A stretch of DNA of 21,357 nt from Thermodesulfovibrionales bacterium. Lineage in GTDB: Bacteria > Nitrospirota > Thermodesulfovibrionia > Thermodesulfovibrionales > UBA1546. This document shows, piece after piece, positions 1-7,777 of this stretch. The position numbers and the translations under genes were made by a program. Location: positions 1 to 21,357 of the forward strand of contig JASEHP010000009.1 in NCBI GenBank assembly GCA_030018605.1, read 5' to 3'. The number at the start of each line of letters is the position of its first letter. Within the stretch, counting starts at the first letter, position 1. The notes beneath the pieces were generated by a model, which saw only the letters and a list, made by a program, of their open reading frames with translations, made no database searches and was not told where the DNA came from.

Positions 1-48
1 TTAGATGATTTAACCAGTACCTTCCCGGTTACATTTTAGATGATTTAA
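1..48. repeat. 13-bp direct repeat upstream of the str promoter
   Basis: TTAGATGATTTAA occurs at 1-13 and again, identical, at 36-48, a 35-bp step. Between the copies is a small TAACC (11-15) / GGTTA (27-31) dyad. The pair lies 10 bp upstream of the -35 box of the rpsL promoter, so it could be a two-site operator. It could also be the end of a longer array cut off by the window edge. Only two copies are visible. Confidence 0.45.
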
Positions 49-57
49 TGCGCTCAG

Positions 58-86
58 TTGACAAAAAATATTTTCTCTGGTATGCT
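58..86 (+). promoter_or_regulatory. sigma70-type promoter of the str operon
   Basis: A consensus -35 hexamer TTGACA (58-63) is followed after exactly 17 bp by TATGCT (81-86). Transcription should begin near 93, giving a leader of about 48 nt before rpsL. It is the only strong promoter I see ahead of the cluster and probably drives much of it. No obvious autoregulatory hairpin is visible in the leader. Confidence 0.75.
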
Positions 87-141
87 TTCAAAGTTTTCCC
101 ATAGAATCTGTGTTTCGTGAAAAATACGATACGGAGGCGAT

Positions 142-513
142 GTGCCGACAATAGCGCAATTAGTTAAACAGGGCAGGAAGAGTCTGGAAAGGACAACGAA
201 AAGTCCTGCGCTCAGGATGTGCCCGCAGAAAAGAGGAGTCTGTGTCAGGGTATATACGACCACGCCCAAGAAGCCTAACTCTGCTCTAAGAAAAGTGGCA
301 AGGGTAAGGCTGACGAATGGGATGGAGGTTACAGCTTATATCCCCGGAGTTGGTCACAATCTTCAGGAACATTCTATAGTGATGATTAGAGGCGGAAGAG
401 TTAAGGATCTCCCAGGTGTCGGATACCATATAATCAGAGGAACGCTTGACTCTATGGGCGTTGCTGACAGAAAACAGGGAAGATCTAAATACGGGGCTAA
501 AAGGCCCAAATAA
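142..513 (+). CDS. rpsL: 30S ribosomal protein S12
   Basis: S12 of the 30S decoding centre, 123 aa, full length for the family. The conserved TPKKPNSALRKVARVRLTNG block (from residue 41) and the RGGRVKDLPGVGYH loop (from residue 83) are present, as is the C-terminal GRSKYGAKRPK tail. The lysines at residues 43/44 and 88, where streptomycin-resistance substitutions normally fall, are the usual sensitive type. The start is GTG at 142, four bases after GGAGG (133-137); an ATG overlapping it at 140 is out of frame and stops after four codons. It is the first gene of the str operon, 12 bp before rpsG. Confidence 0.97.
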   Translation: MPTIAQLVKQGRKSLERTTKSPALRMCPQKRGVCVRVYTTTPKKPNSALRKVARVRLTNGMEVTAYIPGVGHNLQEHSIVMIRGGRVKDLPGVGYHIIRGTLDSMGVADRKQGRSKYGAKRPK

Positions 514-525
514 CGGAGCAGATAG

Positions 526-996
526 ATGCCAAGAAGAAGAGTTGCAGAAAAGCGCGAGATTTTACCGGACCCAAAGTACGGCAGCAAGGTTGTCAGCAAG
601 TTTATCAATGTGCTGATGGAAGACGGTAAAAAAGCAACAGCAGAAAGAATATGCTATGGGGCATTTGATATTCTCAAGGGGAAAACCAATAATGATCCGC
701 TTAAGATTTTTAAGGCTGCGCTGGAAAATGTTAAGCCGGTGCTGGAGGTTAAACCGCGGAGGGTTGGCGGCGCAACATATCAGGTGCCTGTGGAAATAAG
801 GCCCCAGAGGCGCATGGCGCTGGCATTCAGATGGCTAATAAGTTATTCCCGCGGAAGGGCGGAAAAGACAATGAAGGAAAGGCTCGCAGGCGAGCTGATG
901 GATGCATTTAATAACACAGGGACATCTATAAAGAAGAAGGAAGATGTCCATAAGATGGCAGACGCTAATAAGGCCTTTGCCCATTATAGATGGTAA
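526..996 (+). CDS. rpsG: 30S ribosomal protein S7
   Basis: S7, primary 16S rRNA-binding protein that nucleates assembly of the 30S head; 156 aa, the usual length. It begins MPRRRVAEKREILPDPKYGS and carries the family motifs LENVKPVLEVKPRRVGGATYQVPVE (residues about 66-90) and RRMALAFRWL, then a C-terminal helix ending HKMADANKAFAHYRW. The ATG at 526 follows GGAG at 514-517. S7 is the translational repressor of the str operon in E. coli; the 12-bp rpsL-rpsG gap here is too short for the E. coli type of S7 target, so any autoregulation must use another site. Confidence 0.97.
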   Translation: MPRRRVAEKREILPDPKYGSKVVSKFINVLMEDGKKATAERICYGAFDILKGKTNNDPLKIFKAALENVKPVLEVKPRRVGGATYQVPVEIRPQRRMALAFRWLISYSRGRAEKTMKERLAGELMDAFNNTGTSIKKKEDVHKMADANKAFAHYRW

Positions 997-1017
997 GAAG
1001 AGTAGAGGAGAAAGACT

Positions 1018-3093
1018 TTGTCAAGGTTTTCGTTAGAAAAGACACGCAATATTGGAATTATGGCGCATATAGACGCGGGGAAGACTACGACTACAGAACG
1101 CATCCTCTACTATACAGGCGTTACATATAAGATAGGCGAGGTCCATGAGGGCACTGCAGTTATGGACTGGATGGTTCAGGAGCAGGAAAGAGGCATAACA
1201 ATTACCTCTGCTGCTACCACATGTTTCTGGAAAGACCACAGGATAAACATCATAGATACGCCGGGACATGTCGATTTTACCATTGAGGTTGAAAGGTCTT
1301 TAAGGGTTCTTGACGGCGCTGTGGCTGTTTTTGATTCTGTGGCAGGTGTTGAACCCCAGTCAGAAACTGTATGGCGGCAGGCTGATAAATACAAGGTGCC
1401 AAGAATAGCATTTATGAATAAGATGGACAGAGCAGGAGCGGATTTTTTTATGAGTGTTCAGAGCATGGTGGACAGACTTGGAGCAAATCCTGTGCCTATC
1501 CAGATTCCTATAGGCGCTGAAGAAAAATTCAGGGGGCCTATAGACCTTGTGGAAATGAAGGCAGTATTTTTTGATGATGAGACTATCGGCGCAAAATATG
1601 TGGAGGGCGCCATCCCTGACGATATGATGCCGACAGCCAGGCAGTACAGGGAGAAGATGCTTGAGGCATTATCTGATGTTGATGAAAATATTATGGAAAA
1701 ATTCCTTGGCGGCGAAGAGATAAGCGCACAAGAGATAAAGGCAGCATTAAGGAAGGGCACCATGCAGATGAAACTGACGCCTGTGATATGCGGCACTGCA
1801 TTTAAGAACAAAGGTGTCCAGCTTTTGCTTGACAGTATTGTAGATTATCTTCCTTCTCCCCTTGATGTTCCTCCGGTATCAGGGACAAAGCTAGGTAACG
1901 GTTCTGAGGTAGTAAGAAAGGCAGATGTGAATGAACCATTCTCAGCGCTTGCCTTTAAAGTGATGACTGACCCGTATGTAGGACAGCTTACATTTGTAAG
2001 GGCGTATTCCGGAGTACTTACTGCAGGATCTTATATTTACAACTCTACAAAGGACACAAAAGAGAGGGTTGGAAGGCTTTTAAAAATGCATGCCAACAAA
2101 CGTGAGGAAATAAAAGAGGTTGCCGCAGGAGACATAGCCGCAATAGTCGGACTGAAGAATACGCTCACCGGCGATACTTTATGCGATGAAAAATCGCCTG
2201 TAATACTTGAATCCATGGAATTTCCTGATCCTGTCATATCGGTTGCGATTGAACCGAAGACAAAGGCTGATCACGAAAAACTCTATGAGGCGCTTGGAAA
2301 GCTTACACAGGAAGACCCTTCATTTAAGGTTTCATACAATGAGGAGACAGGACAGACAATAATATCCGGAATGGGCGAACTCCATCTTGAAATAATCGTT
2401 GACAGGCTCTTAAGGGAATTTAAGGTTGAGGCTAATGTCGGCAAGCCGCAAGTCGCATACAGAGAGACAATCAGGACAGCGTCAAAGGCAGAAGGGAAAT
2501 TTATAAGGCAGAGCGGTGGACGCGGACAATACGGACATGTATACTTAGAGCTCGAACCTGTTCATGGCAAGGGTTTTGAGTTTGTGAACAAGATTGTAGG
2601 CGGTACAATACCAAGAGAATATATCCCGGCTGTTGAAAAAGGCATAAGAGAGGCTATGGATTCAGGGGTTCTTGCCGGATATCCTGTTGTAGATATCAAG
2701 GTAACGCTTTATGACGGTTCATATCATGAGGTGGACTCCTCTGAAATGGCATTTAAGATTGCAGGTTCGATCGGTTTCAAAGAGGCTGCCAAAAAAGCAA
2801 AGCCTGTTTTGCTCGAACCAATGATGAGCATAGAAGTGGTTACCCCTGAGAATTATATGGGTGATGTTATAGGAGACCTTAGCTCAAGGAGAGGGAAGAT
2901 ACAGCAGATGGAGAAAAGGGGTAATGCGCAGGCAATAAAAGCGCAAGTACCGCTGTCAGGCATGTTCGGTTATGCTACTGACCTCAGGTCAAAGACGCAG
3001 GGAAGGGCAAACTATACAATGCAGTTTTCCCATTATGAAGAGGTGCCCAAGGCCATAGCTGAGGCCATCGTAGCAAAGGTTAAGGGTGAATAA
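1018..3093 (+). CDS. fusA: elongation factor G
   Basis: EF-G, the translocation GTPase, 691 aa and complete. The G domain shows AHIDAGKTT (residues 16-24, P-loop), RGITIT (switch I, 58-63), DTPGH (80-84) and NKMD (134-137). Domain II follows, then the domain III-V region with GRGQYGHV and the C-terminal LSSRRGKIQ segment. The start is TTG at 1018 behind GAGGAG (1005-1010), giving MSRFSLEKTRNIGIMAHID, the expected N-terminus. It sits 21 bp after rpsG and 39 bp before tuf. Codon use is gat/gtt-rich, unlike the following tuf gene. Confidence 0.97.
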   Translation: MSRFSLEKTRNIGIMAHIDAGKTTTTERILYYTGVTYKIGEVHEGTAVMDWMVQEQERGITITSAATTCFWKDHRINIIDTPGHVDFTIEVERSLRVLDGAVAVFDSVAGVEPQSETVWRQADKYKVPRIAFMNKMDRAGADFFMSVQSMVDRLGANPVPIQIPIGAEEKFRGPIDLVEMKAVFFDDETIGAKYVEGAIPDDMMPTARQYREKMLEALSDVDENIMEKFLGGEEISAQEIKAALRKGTMQMKLTPVICGTAFKNKGVQLLLDSIVDYLPSPLDVPPVSGTKLGNGSEVVRKADVNEPFSALAFKVMTDPYVGQLTFVRAYSGVLTAGSYIYNSTKDTKERVGRLLKMHANKREEIKEVAAGDIAAIVGLKNTLTGDTLCDEKSPVILESMEFPDPVISVAIEPKTKADHEKLYEALGKLTQEDPSFKVSYNEETGQTIISGMGELHLEIIVDRLLREFKVEANVGKPQVAYRETIRTASKAEGKFIRQSGGRGQYGHVYLELEPVHGKGFEFVNKIVGGTIPREYIPAVEKGIREAMDSGVLAGYPVVDIKVTLYDGSYHEVDSSEMAFKIAGSIGFKEAAKKAKPVLLEPMMSIEVVTPENYMGDVIGDLSSRRGKIQQMEKRGNAQAIKAQVPLSGMFGYATDLRSKTQGRANYTMQFSHYEEVPKAIAEAIVAKVKGE

Positions 3094-3132
3094 ATTGGTT
3101 AATATTTTTATAAGTATAAGCAGGAGGCAATA

Positions 3133-4332
3133 ATGGCTAAAGCAAAATTTGAGAGGACGAAGCCGCATTGCAACGTAGGGACAATAGGGCACGTAGACCA
3201 TGGCAAGACAACACTGACGGCAGCAATAACAAAAGTGCTGTCATTCAAAGGTCAGGCACAGTTCAGGGCCTACGACTCAATAGACAACGCGCCTGAGGAA
3301 AAAGCAAGAGGGATAACCATAGCCACAGCGCATGTAGAATACGAGACAGACAACCGCCACTATGCACACGTAGACTGTCCCGGGCACGCAGACTATGTAA
3401 AGAACATGATAACCGGCGCAGCGCAGATGGACGGAGCAATACTGGTAGTAAGCGCGGCAGACGGGCCCATGCCACAGACAAGAGAGCACATACTGCTTGC
3501 AAGGCAGGTAGGAGTGCCCTTCATAGTAGTATTCATGAACAAAGTAGACATGGTAGATGACCCGGAACTTCTTGACCTTGTAGAACTTGAAGTAAGAGAA
3601 CTCCTTTCAAAATACCAGTTTCCCGGAGACAAGATACCGGTAATCAAAGGCAGCGCATTAAAGGCAATGGAATCTGGAAGCAAGGACTCAGGCGCAGCCG
3701 AATACAAATGCATACACGAACTAATGGCAGCCGTAGACAGCTACATCCCGACGCCTGAGCGGCCCATAGACAAGCCGTTCCTAATGCCCATAGAAGACGT
3801 ATTCTCAATCTCAGGAAGAGGCACAGTAGTAACAGGCAGAGTAGAAAGAGGCATAGTCAAAGTAGGAGAAGAACTTGAGATAGTGGGCTTAAGAGAAACC
3901 AGAAAAACAGTGGCAACCGGGGTAGAGATGTTCAGGAAACTGCTTGATGAAGGAAGAGCAGGAGACAACATAGGAGTGCTGTTAAGGGGCACAGGCAAAG
4001 ACGAAGTAGAGCGCGGAATGGTACTGGCAAAACCCGGCAGCATAACCCCGCACACCAAATTCAAGGCAGAAGTATACATACTGACAAAAGAAGAGGGCGG
4101 AAGACATACGCCATTTTTCAAAGGATACAGGCCTCAGTTTTACTTCAGGACAACAGACGTAACCGGAGTAGCTGAGCTGCCTGCCGGAGTAGAGATGGTG
4201 ATGCCAGGTGACAACATAACCATAACAGTAGAGATGATAGCGCCGATAGCAATGGAGAAGGAATTAAGGTTTGCCATAAGAGAGGGCGGCCGTACAGTGG
4301 GAGCAGGAGTTGTGACAGAGGTGATTGCGTGA
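3133..4332 (+). CDS. tuf: elongation factor Tu
   Basis: EF-Tu, the GTPase that delivers aminoacyl-tRNA to the ribosome; 399 aa, full length. GHVDHGKTT (residues 19-27), RGITIATAHVEYET, DCPGHADYVKNM and NKVDMVDD are the GTPase motifs; the beta-barrel domains II and III include SGRGTVVTGRVERG and the C-terminal REGGRTVGAGVV. AGGAGG (3122-3127) precedes the ATG at 3133. Synonymous codon use differs sharply from the neighbours: valine is nearly always GTA and aspartate mostly GAC over about 3150-4080, shifting back in the last 25 codons. Recombination with a second tuf copy or separate translational selection could explain this. Confidence 0.97.
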   Translation: MAKAKFERTKPHCNVGTIGHVDHGKTTLTAAITKVLSFKGQAQFRAYDSIDNAPEEKARGITIATAHVEYETDNRHYAHVDCPGHADYVKNMITGAAQMDGAILVVSAADGPMPQTREHILLARQVGVPFIVVFMNKVDMVDDPELLDLVELEVRELLSKYQFPGDKIPVIKGSALKAMESGSKDSGAAEYKCIHELMAAVDSYIPTPERPIDKPFLMPIEDVFSISGRGTVVTGRVERGIVKVGEELEIVGLRETRKTVATGVEMFRKLLDEGRAGDNIGVLLRGTGKDEVERGMVLAKPGSITPHTKFKAEVYILTKEEGGRHTPFFKGYRPQFYFRTTDVTGVAELPAGVEMVMPGDNITITVEMIAPIAMEKELRFAIREGGRTVGAGVVTEVIA

Positions 4333-4408
4333 ACCAGAGCAGAAGAACAATAGACCAACAGAACAGCGGTAGAGAACTACTGCACTGCTGCGCTGCTGCA
4401 CTACTGAG
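4333..4408 (+). repeat. octad word-repeat element between tuf and rpsJ
   Basis: The whole tuf-rpsJ spacer reads in 8-nt steps. The right array is CTACTGCA (4377), CTGCTGCG (4385), CTGCTGCA (4393), CTACTGAG (4401). The left side from 4333 has looser words of the form AxxAGAxC (ACCAGAGC, AGAAGAAC, AATAGACC, AACAGAAC). At the centre, GCGGTAG (4366-4372) and CTACTGC (4377-4383) form a 7-bp stem with one G-U pair and the loop AGAA. The array runs almost to the rpsJ start codon and leaves no recognisable Shine-Dalgarno. Confidence 0.7.
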
Positions 4409-4414
4409 CTAAAT

Positions 4415-4720
4415 ATGAACCAGAAAATAAGAATAAAACTAAAAGCGTATGACCACAGATTACTTGACAGGTCTGTCAAAGAGATAGTTGACACAGCTCA
4501 AAGGACAGGCGCAAGGATATCGGGGCCAATCCCTCTTCCTACACGGATAAGCAAGTTTACTGTTTTAAGGTCGCCTCATGTAGACAAAAAATCAAGGGAA
4601 CAGTTTGAAATAAGAACACATAAAAGACTTATAGACATATATGATCCGACACCGCAGACAGTCGATGCATTGATGAAGCTGGAACTGGCTGCAGGAGTTG
4701 ATGTGGAGATAAAGCTGTGA
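4415..4720 (+). CDS. rpsJ: 30S ribosomal protein S10
   Basis: S10 (NusE), a 30S head protein that also joins the NusB antitermination complex; 101 aa, normal length. KIRIKLKAYDHRLLDRSVKEI at the N-terminus, GARISGPIPLPT in the middle and the FTVLRSPHVDKKSREQFE and RTHKRLIDIYDP segments are diagnostic. It opens the S10 block. The ATG at 4415 has no clear Shine-Dalgarno, because the octad array fills the space up to it. The 3' end overlaps the rplC start by four bases (GTGA). Confidence 0.96.
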   Translation: MNQKIRIKLKAYDHRLLDRSVKEIVDTAQRTGARISGPIPLPTRISKFTVLRSPHVDKKSREQFEIRTHKRLIDIYDPTPQTVDALMKLELAAGVDVEIKL

Positions 4721-5331
4721 TAGGTATTTTAGGTAAAAAATTAGGCATGACACAGATATTTGCTGAAGGCGGGAAGATTGTTCCTGTCACAGTAATCGAG
4801 GCAGGGCCATGCTGTGTTGTCCAGGTTAAGACCCTTGAAAAAGACGGATACGAAGCAGTTAAGGTCGGATTTAATGAAATAAAAAAAGATAAAAAGGTCA
4901 ATAAGGCGTTAAGCGGAGTATTCAAAAAAGCAGGGGTCAAGCCGTACAGGCTCCTTAAAGAATTTGCTATGGGAGACCTTAAGGTCGGAGACCTTGTCAC
5001 TGTTGAAAAGTTTAACAAGGGAGACAATGTTTCTGTAACAGGCGTTTCTAAGGGCAAGGGGTTTCAGGGAGTTATTAAGAGGCATAAATTTGCAGGCGGG
5101 CCTGCTTCACACGGTTCTATGTTCTACCGTGCGCCGGGGTCCATTGGAGCAAGTTCGTATCCTTCAAGAGTATGGAAAAATCAGAGGATGCCCGGACATA
5201 TGGGATCCGAACGTGTTACAGCAAAAAATCTTACAGTAGTGGACATCAAACCTGACCAGAATATTCTGATGATCAGAGGCGCAGTTCCAGGAGCCTCCGG
5301 CACATATGTCATGATAAGGAAGGAAAGCTGA
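4717..5331 (+). CDS. rplC: 50S ribosomal protein L3
   Basis: L3, an early-assembly 50S protein next to the peptidyl-transferase centre; 204 aa. The N-terminus MIGILGKKLGMTQIF and the long extension containing GKGFQGVIKRHKFAGGPASHGS and the SRVWKNQRMPGHMG loop identify it. The start is GTG at 4717, overlapping the rpsJ stop, with GGAG at 4705-4708 inside rpsJ. Translation should be coupled to rpsJ. rplD follows after one base. Confidence 0.96.
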   Translation: MIGILGKKLGMTQIFAEGGKIVPVTVIEAGPCCVVQVKTLEKDGYEAVKVGFNEIKKDKKVNKALSGVFKKAGVKPYRLLKEFAMGDLKVGDLVTVEKFNKGDNVSVTGVSKGKGFQGVIKRHKFAGGPASHGSMFYRAPGSIGASSYPSRVWKNQRMPGHMGSERVTAKNLTVVDIKPDQNILMIRGAVPGASGTYVMIRKES

Positions 5332-5332
5332 T

Positions 5333-5962
5333 ATGCCTGAGATTGAGATAAAAGACATAAATAATAAAAAAGCAGGCAAGATTAATCTCCCCGAAGAGAT
5401 TTTCGGGCTCAAAGCAAACAGCGCTGTTATGCATGATTCCGTTATAAACTTTCTTGCCAATCAGAGGCAGGGGACTCACGCTACAAAGACCAAGGGGTTG
5501 GTGAGCGGAGGGGGCAAAAAACCATGGAAGCAGAAACATACAGGTAGGGCGCGTGCAGGGAGCAGCAGGTCTCCTCTGTGGAGGAAAGGCGGAACAGCAT
5601 TCGGGCCACAGCCAAGAGATTACTCTTACAGTATTCCGCGCAAGGCTAAAAATCTGGCATTAAAAAATGCACTATCTGCAAAACTTGCAGATGGAGAAAT
5701 TACATTGATAGATGACCTTTCAATTAACAAGCCTTCAACAAAAGATATGGCGGCTATAATAAAAACCCTTGGATTTGAAGGGCAAAGCCTGCTTATAGTG
5801 ATACCTGAAAATAATAACAATATAAAGCTTTCAGCAAGAAATATTGCTGGCGTTCATGTGGCGTGCGCTTCAGACCTGAACGCTTATACTGTAATTGCTC
5901 ATAGCAGGCTGCTTATTACAAAAGGAGCGGTTGCAGGCATCAAGGGGGCAGAGGCAGCATGA
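5333..5962 (+). CDS. rplD: 50S ribosomal protein L4
   Basis: L4, which lines the peptide exit tunnel; 209 aa. The extended loop with GGGKKPWKQKHTGRARAGSSR (from about residue 60) followed by SPLWRKGGTAFGPQPRDYSY is the family signature, and the C-terminal Rossmann-like half ends SRLLITKGAVAGIKG. In E. coli L4 represses the S10 operon through its leader; no leader of that type is present here. It overlaps rplW by four bases (ATGA). Confidence 0.96.
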   Translation: MPEIEIKDINNKKAGKINLPEEIFGLKANSAVMHDSVINFLANQRQGTHATKTKGLVSGGGKKPWKQKHTGRARAGSSRSPLWRKGGTAFGPQPRDYSYSIPRKAKNLALKNALSAKLADGEITLIDDLSINKPSTKDMAAIIKTLGFEGQSLLIVIPENNNNIKLSARNIAGVHVACASDLNAYTVIAHSRLLITKGAVAGIKGAEAA

Positions 5963-6249
5963 GAAGTCTTTATTCTATTATTAAAAAACCGCTTTTCACT
6001 GAAAAGGGCAGCAATCTTAAGGAGTCGCAAAATAAGATACTTGTTGAGGTTGCAAAGGATTCAAACAAACTTGAGGTAAGGAAGGCTGTAGAGGAAATTT
6101 TTAAGGTTAAGGTAGAGAAGGTTGCCACCATAAACGCTGAGGGGAAATGGAAGCGGCACGGGAAATCAATTGGCAGAAGATCTGACAGGAAAAAGGCAAT
6201 AGTTACCCTTAAAAAGGGTGAAAAACTTGATTTTATTGAGGGTTCATAA
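5959..6249 (+). CDS. rplW: 50S ribosomal protein L23
   Basis: L23, located at the tunnel exit, where it contacts trigger factor and SRP; 96 aa. It shows IIKKPLFTEKGSNL at the N-terminus, the VEVAKDSNKLEVRKAVEEIF segment and the basic KRHGKSIGRRSDRKKAIVTL loop. The ATG overlaps the rplD stop (ATGA), and its TAA overlaps the rplB ATG (TAATG, 6247-6251), so all three genes should be translationally coupled. Confidence 0.95.
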   Translation: MRSLYSIIKKPLFTEKGSNLKESQNKILVEVAKDSNKLEVRKAVEEIFKVKVEKVATINAEGKWKRHGKSIGRRSDRKKAIVTLKKGEKLDFIEGS

Positions 6250-7067
6250 TGGGAATAAAAAAATATAATCCGATTTCACCCGGCAGAAGATTTCAGACTG
6301 TTTCTGATTTCAGCGAACTAACTGTGGACAGGCCGTATGAACCGCTGGTCAGGTCTTTAAGAAAGACAGGCGGCAGAAATAACACGGGCCGTGTGACTGT
6401 ATGGCAGCGGGGTGGAGGAAATAAAAGGGCATACAGGCTGATAGATTTCAAGAGGGACAAGGCAGGCGTTCCTGCAATTGTCGAAACTATAGAGTATGAT
6501 CCAAACAGGTCGGCAAGGATTGCTCTGCTTAAATACAGAGATGGCGACAGGAGATATATCATTGCCCCTGTTTCACTTCAGGTAGGAGACGAGGTGGTTT
6601 CGGGCAAGGGCTCTGAGATTAAGGCAGGCAATGCGCTGCCCTTAAGTGATATACCGCTGGGTTCGTTCATGCATAATGTTGAGATCAGGGCAGGACAGGG
6701 AGCAAGGCTCGCGCGCAGCGCAGGAGCATCTGTTCAGCTTGTGGCAAAGGATGAAAAATACGCGCAGGTAAGGCTTTCTTCAGGCGAAGTCAGGCTTATT
6801 CCTTCAGAATGCATGGCGACTATTGGACAGGTCAGCAATGTTGAGCATGAGAACATCTCCTACGGCAAGGCAGGCAGGATAAGATGGTTTGGGAAAAGGC
6901 CTCATGTAAGGGGTGTTGCAATGAATCCCGTAGACCATCCGCTGGGCGGTGGAGAAGGAAGAAGTTCGGGCGGCCGTCCTCCGTGCTCGCCCTGGGGCAA
7001 GCCCGAAGGCATAAAGACAAGGCACAACAAGAAAACAGACAAGTTTATTGTGAAGAGGAGGAAATAA
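6249..7067 (+). CDS. rplB: 50S ribosomal protein L2
   Basis: L2, required for subunit joining and peptidyl-transferase activity; 272 aa, usual length. It has NNTGRVTVWQRGGGNKRAYR, RIALLKYRDGDRRYI, the ARSAGASVQLVAKDEKYAQV segment and the C-terminal GVAMNPVDHPLGGGEGRSSG region (about residues 218-240). That region holds the conserved histidine of the GVAMNPVDHP motif. It ends in a basic tail, KKTDKFIVKRRK. rpsS starts one base after its stop. Confidence 0.97.
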   Translation: MGIKKYNPISPGRRFQTVSDFSELTVDRPYEPLVRSLRKTGGRNNTGRVTVWQRGGGNKRAYRLIDFKRDKAGVPAIVETIEYDPNRSARIALLKYRDGDRRYIIAPVSLQVGDEVVSGKGSEIKAGNALPLSDIPLGSFMHNVEIRAGQGARLARSAGASVQLVAKDEKYAQVRLSSGEVRLIPSECMATIGQVSNVEHENISYGKAGRIRWFGKRPHVRGVAMNPVDHPLGGGEGRSSGGRPPCSPWGKPEGIKTRHNKKTDKFIVKRRK

Positions 7068-7068
7068 A

Positions 7069-7371
7069 TTGCCGCGTTCATTGAAAAAAGGACCATTTGT
7101 TGATGAAAAGCTGATGAAAAAAATCAGAACTATGATTGAAAGCGGAGATAAGAAGATTATAAAAACATGGTCAAGGCGTTCTACAGTAGTGCCTGACTTC
7201 ATAGGATATACATTTGCTGTTCATAACGGCAGGAAATTTATACCTGTTTATGTGACTGAAAATATGGTGGGGCATAAGCTTGGCGAGTTTTCGCCAACGC
7301 GCACTTTCAAAGGGCATTCAAAGTCTGAAAAGGCAGCGCCCGCTAAGGCATTAGGGAGAAAAAAAGATTAA
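7069..7371 (+). CDS. rpsS: 30S ribosomal protein S19
   Basis: S19, a 30S head protein near the A-site finger; 100 aa. It begins MPRSLKKGPFVDEKLMKKI and contains KTWSRRSTVVPDFIGYTFAVHNGRKFIPVYV and GHKLGEFSPTRTFKGH. The start is TTG at 7069, one base after the rplB stop, with GAGGAGG inside the rplB 3' end. A short K/A-rich C-terminal tail follows the conserved core. Confidence 0.96.
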   Translation: MPRSLKKGPFVDEKLMKKIRTMIESGDKKIIKTWSRRSTVVPDFIGYTFAVHNGRKFIPVYVTENMVGHKLGEFSPTRTFKGHSKSEKAAPAKALGRKKD

Positions 7372-7372
7372 T

Positions 7373-7702
7373 ATGGAAGCGAAGGCAATATTAAAGTTTG
7401 CGAGAATAACCCCGAGAAAAGTTCGCAGGGTTGTTGACCTTATCAAGGGGAAAAAGGCAGGGGATGCGCTTATTGCCCTGCGGTTTATGCCTTACAGAGG
7501 CGCGGATATAGTGGAGAAGATATTAAAGTCTGCCATGGCAAATGCGGAGCAGAAGAAGGCAGTTAATCCTGAGGATATGAGTGTTAAGGCATTTGTAAAT
7601 CAGGGGCCTTCCTTGAAGAGAGTTGAGCAAAGGGCAATGGGAAGGGCGAATATTATCAGGAAAAAGATGAGCCATATAACAGTAATATTAAGTGAGAAAT
7701 AG
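7373..7702 (+). CDS. rplV: 50S ribosomal protein L22
   Basis: L22, whose beta-hairpin lines the exit tunnel; 109 aa. It shows ARITPRKVRRVVDLIKGKKA, the ALRFMPYRGADIVEKILKSA helix, and the GPSLKRVEQRAMGRANIIRK hairpin before the C-terminal SHITVILSEK. The last codons (agtgagaaatag) already resemble the heptads of the repeat that follows, so that array may begin at the very end of the gene. The next gene, rpsC, is 75 bp away. Confidence 0.95.
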   Translation: MEAKAILKFARITPRKVRRVVDLIKGKKAGDALIALRFMPYRGADIVEKILKSAMANAEQKKAVNPEDMSVKAFVNQGPSLKRVEQRAMGRANIIRKKMSHITVILSEK

Positions 7703-7765
7703 GAAGTGAGAAGTGAAGAATAAAATTATAACTTCTTACTTCTTAATTCTTACTTTTAACTTGTT
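7703..7765 (+). repeat. heptad word-repeat hairpin between rplV and rpsC
   Basis: Two perfect GAAGTGA heptads (7703-7709, 7710-7716) start directly after the rplV stop. After an AT-rich centre come five successive 7-nt words from 7731: ACTTCTT twice, AATTCTT, ACTTTTA, ACTTGTT (ending 7765). The right words are degenerate reverse complements of the left ones, so the RNA can fold into a hairpin in several registers. The last word abuts GAGGAGGT, the rpsC ribosome-binding site. Confidence 0.75.
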
Positions 7766-7777
7766 GAGGAGGTAATT

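Noticed and set aside
3094..3132. Separate promoter for tuf in the fusA-tuf gap
   Set aside because: TTGGTT and TATAAG are only 14 bp apart; the spacing is poor and the boxes are weak.
4333..4414. E. coli-type S10 leader regulated by L4
   Set aside because: The gap is only 82 bp, lacks the long multi-hairpin leader, and is accounted for by the octad array.
6884..7084. Small open frame inside rplB in another frame
   Set aside because: It lies wholly over a strongly conserved ribosomal gene and has no family signature; the same holds for the other antisense or shifted frames over the cluster.
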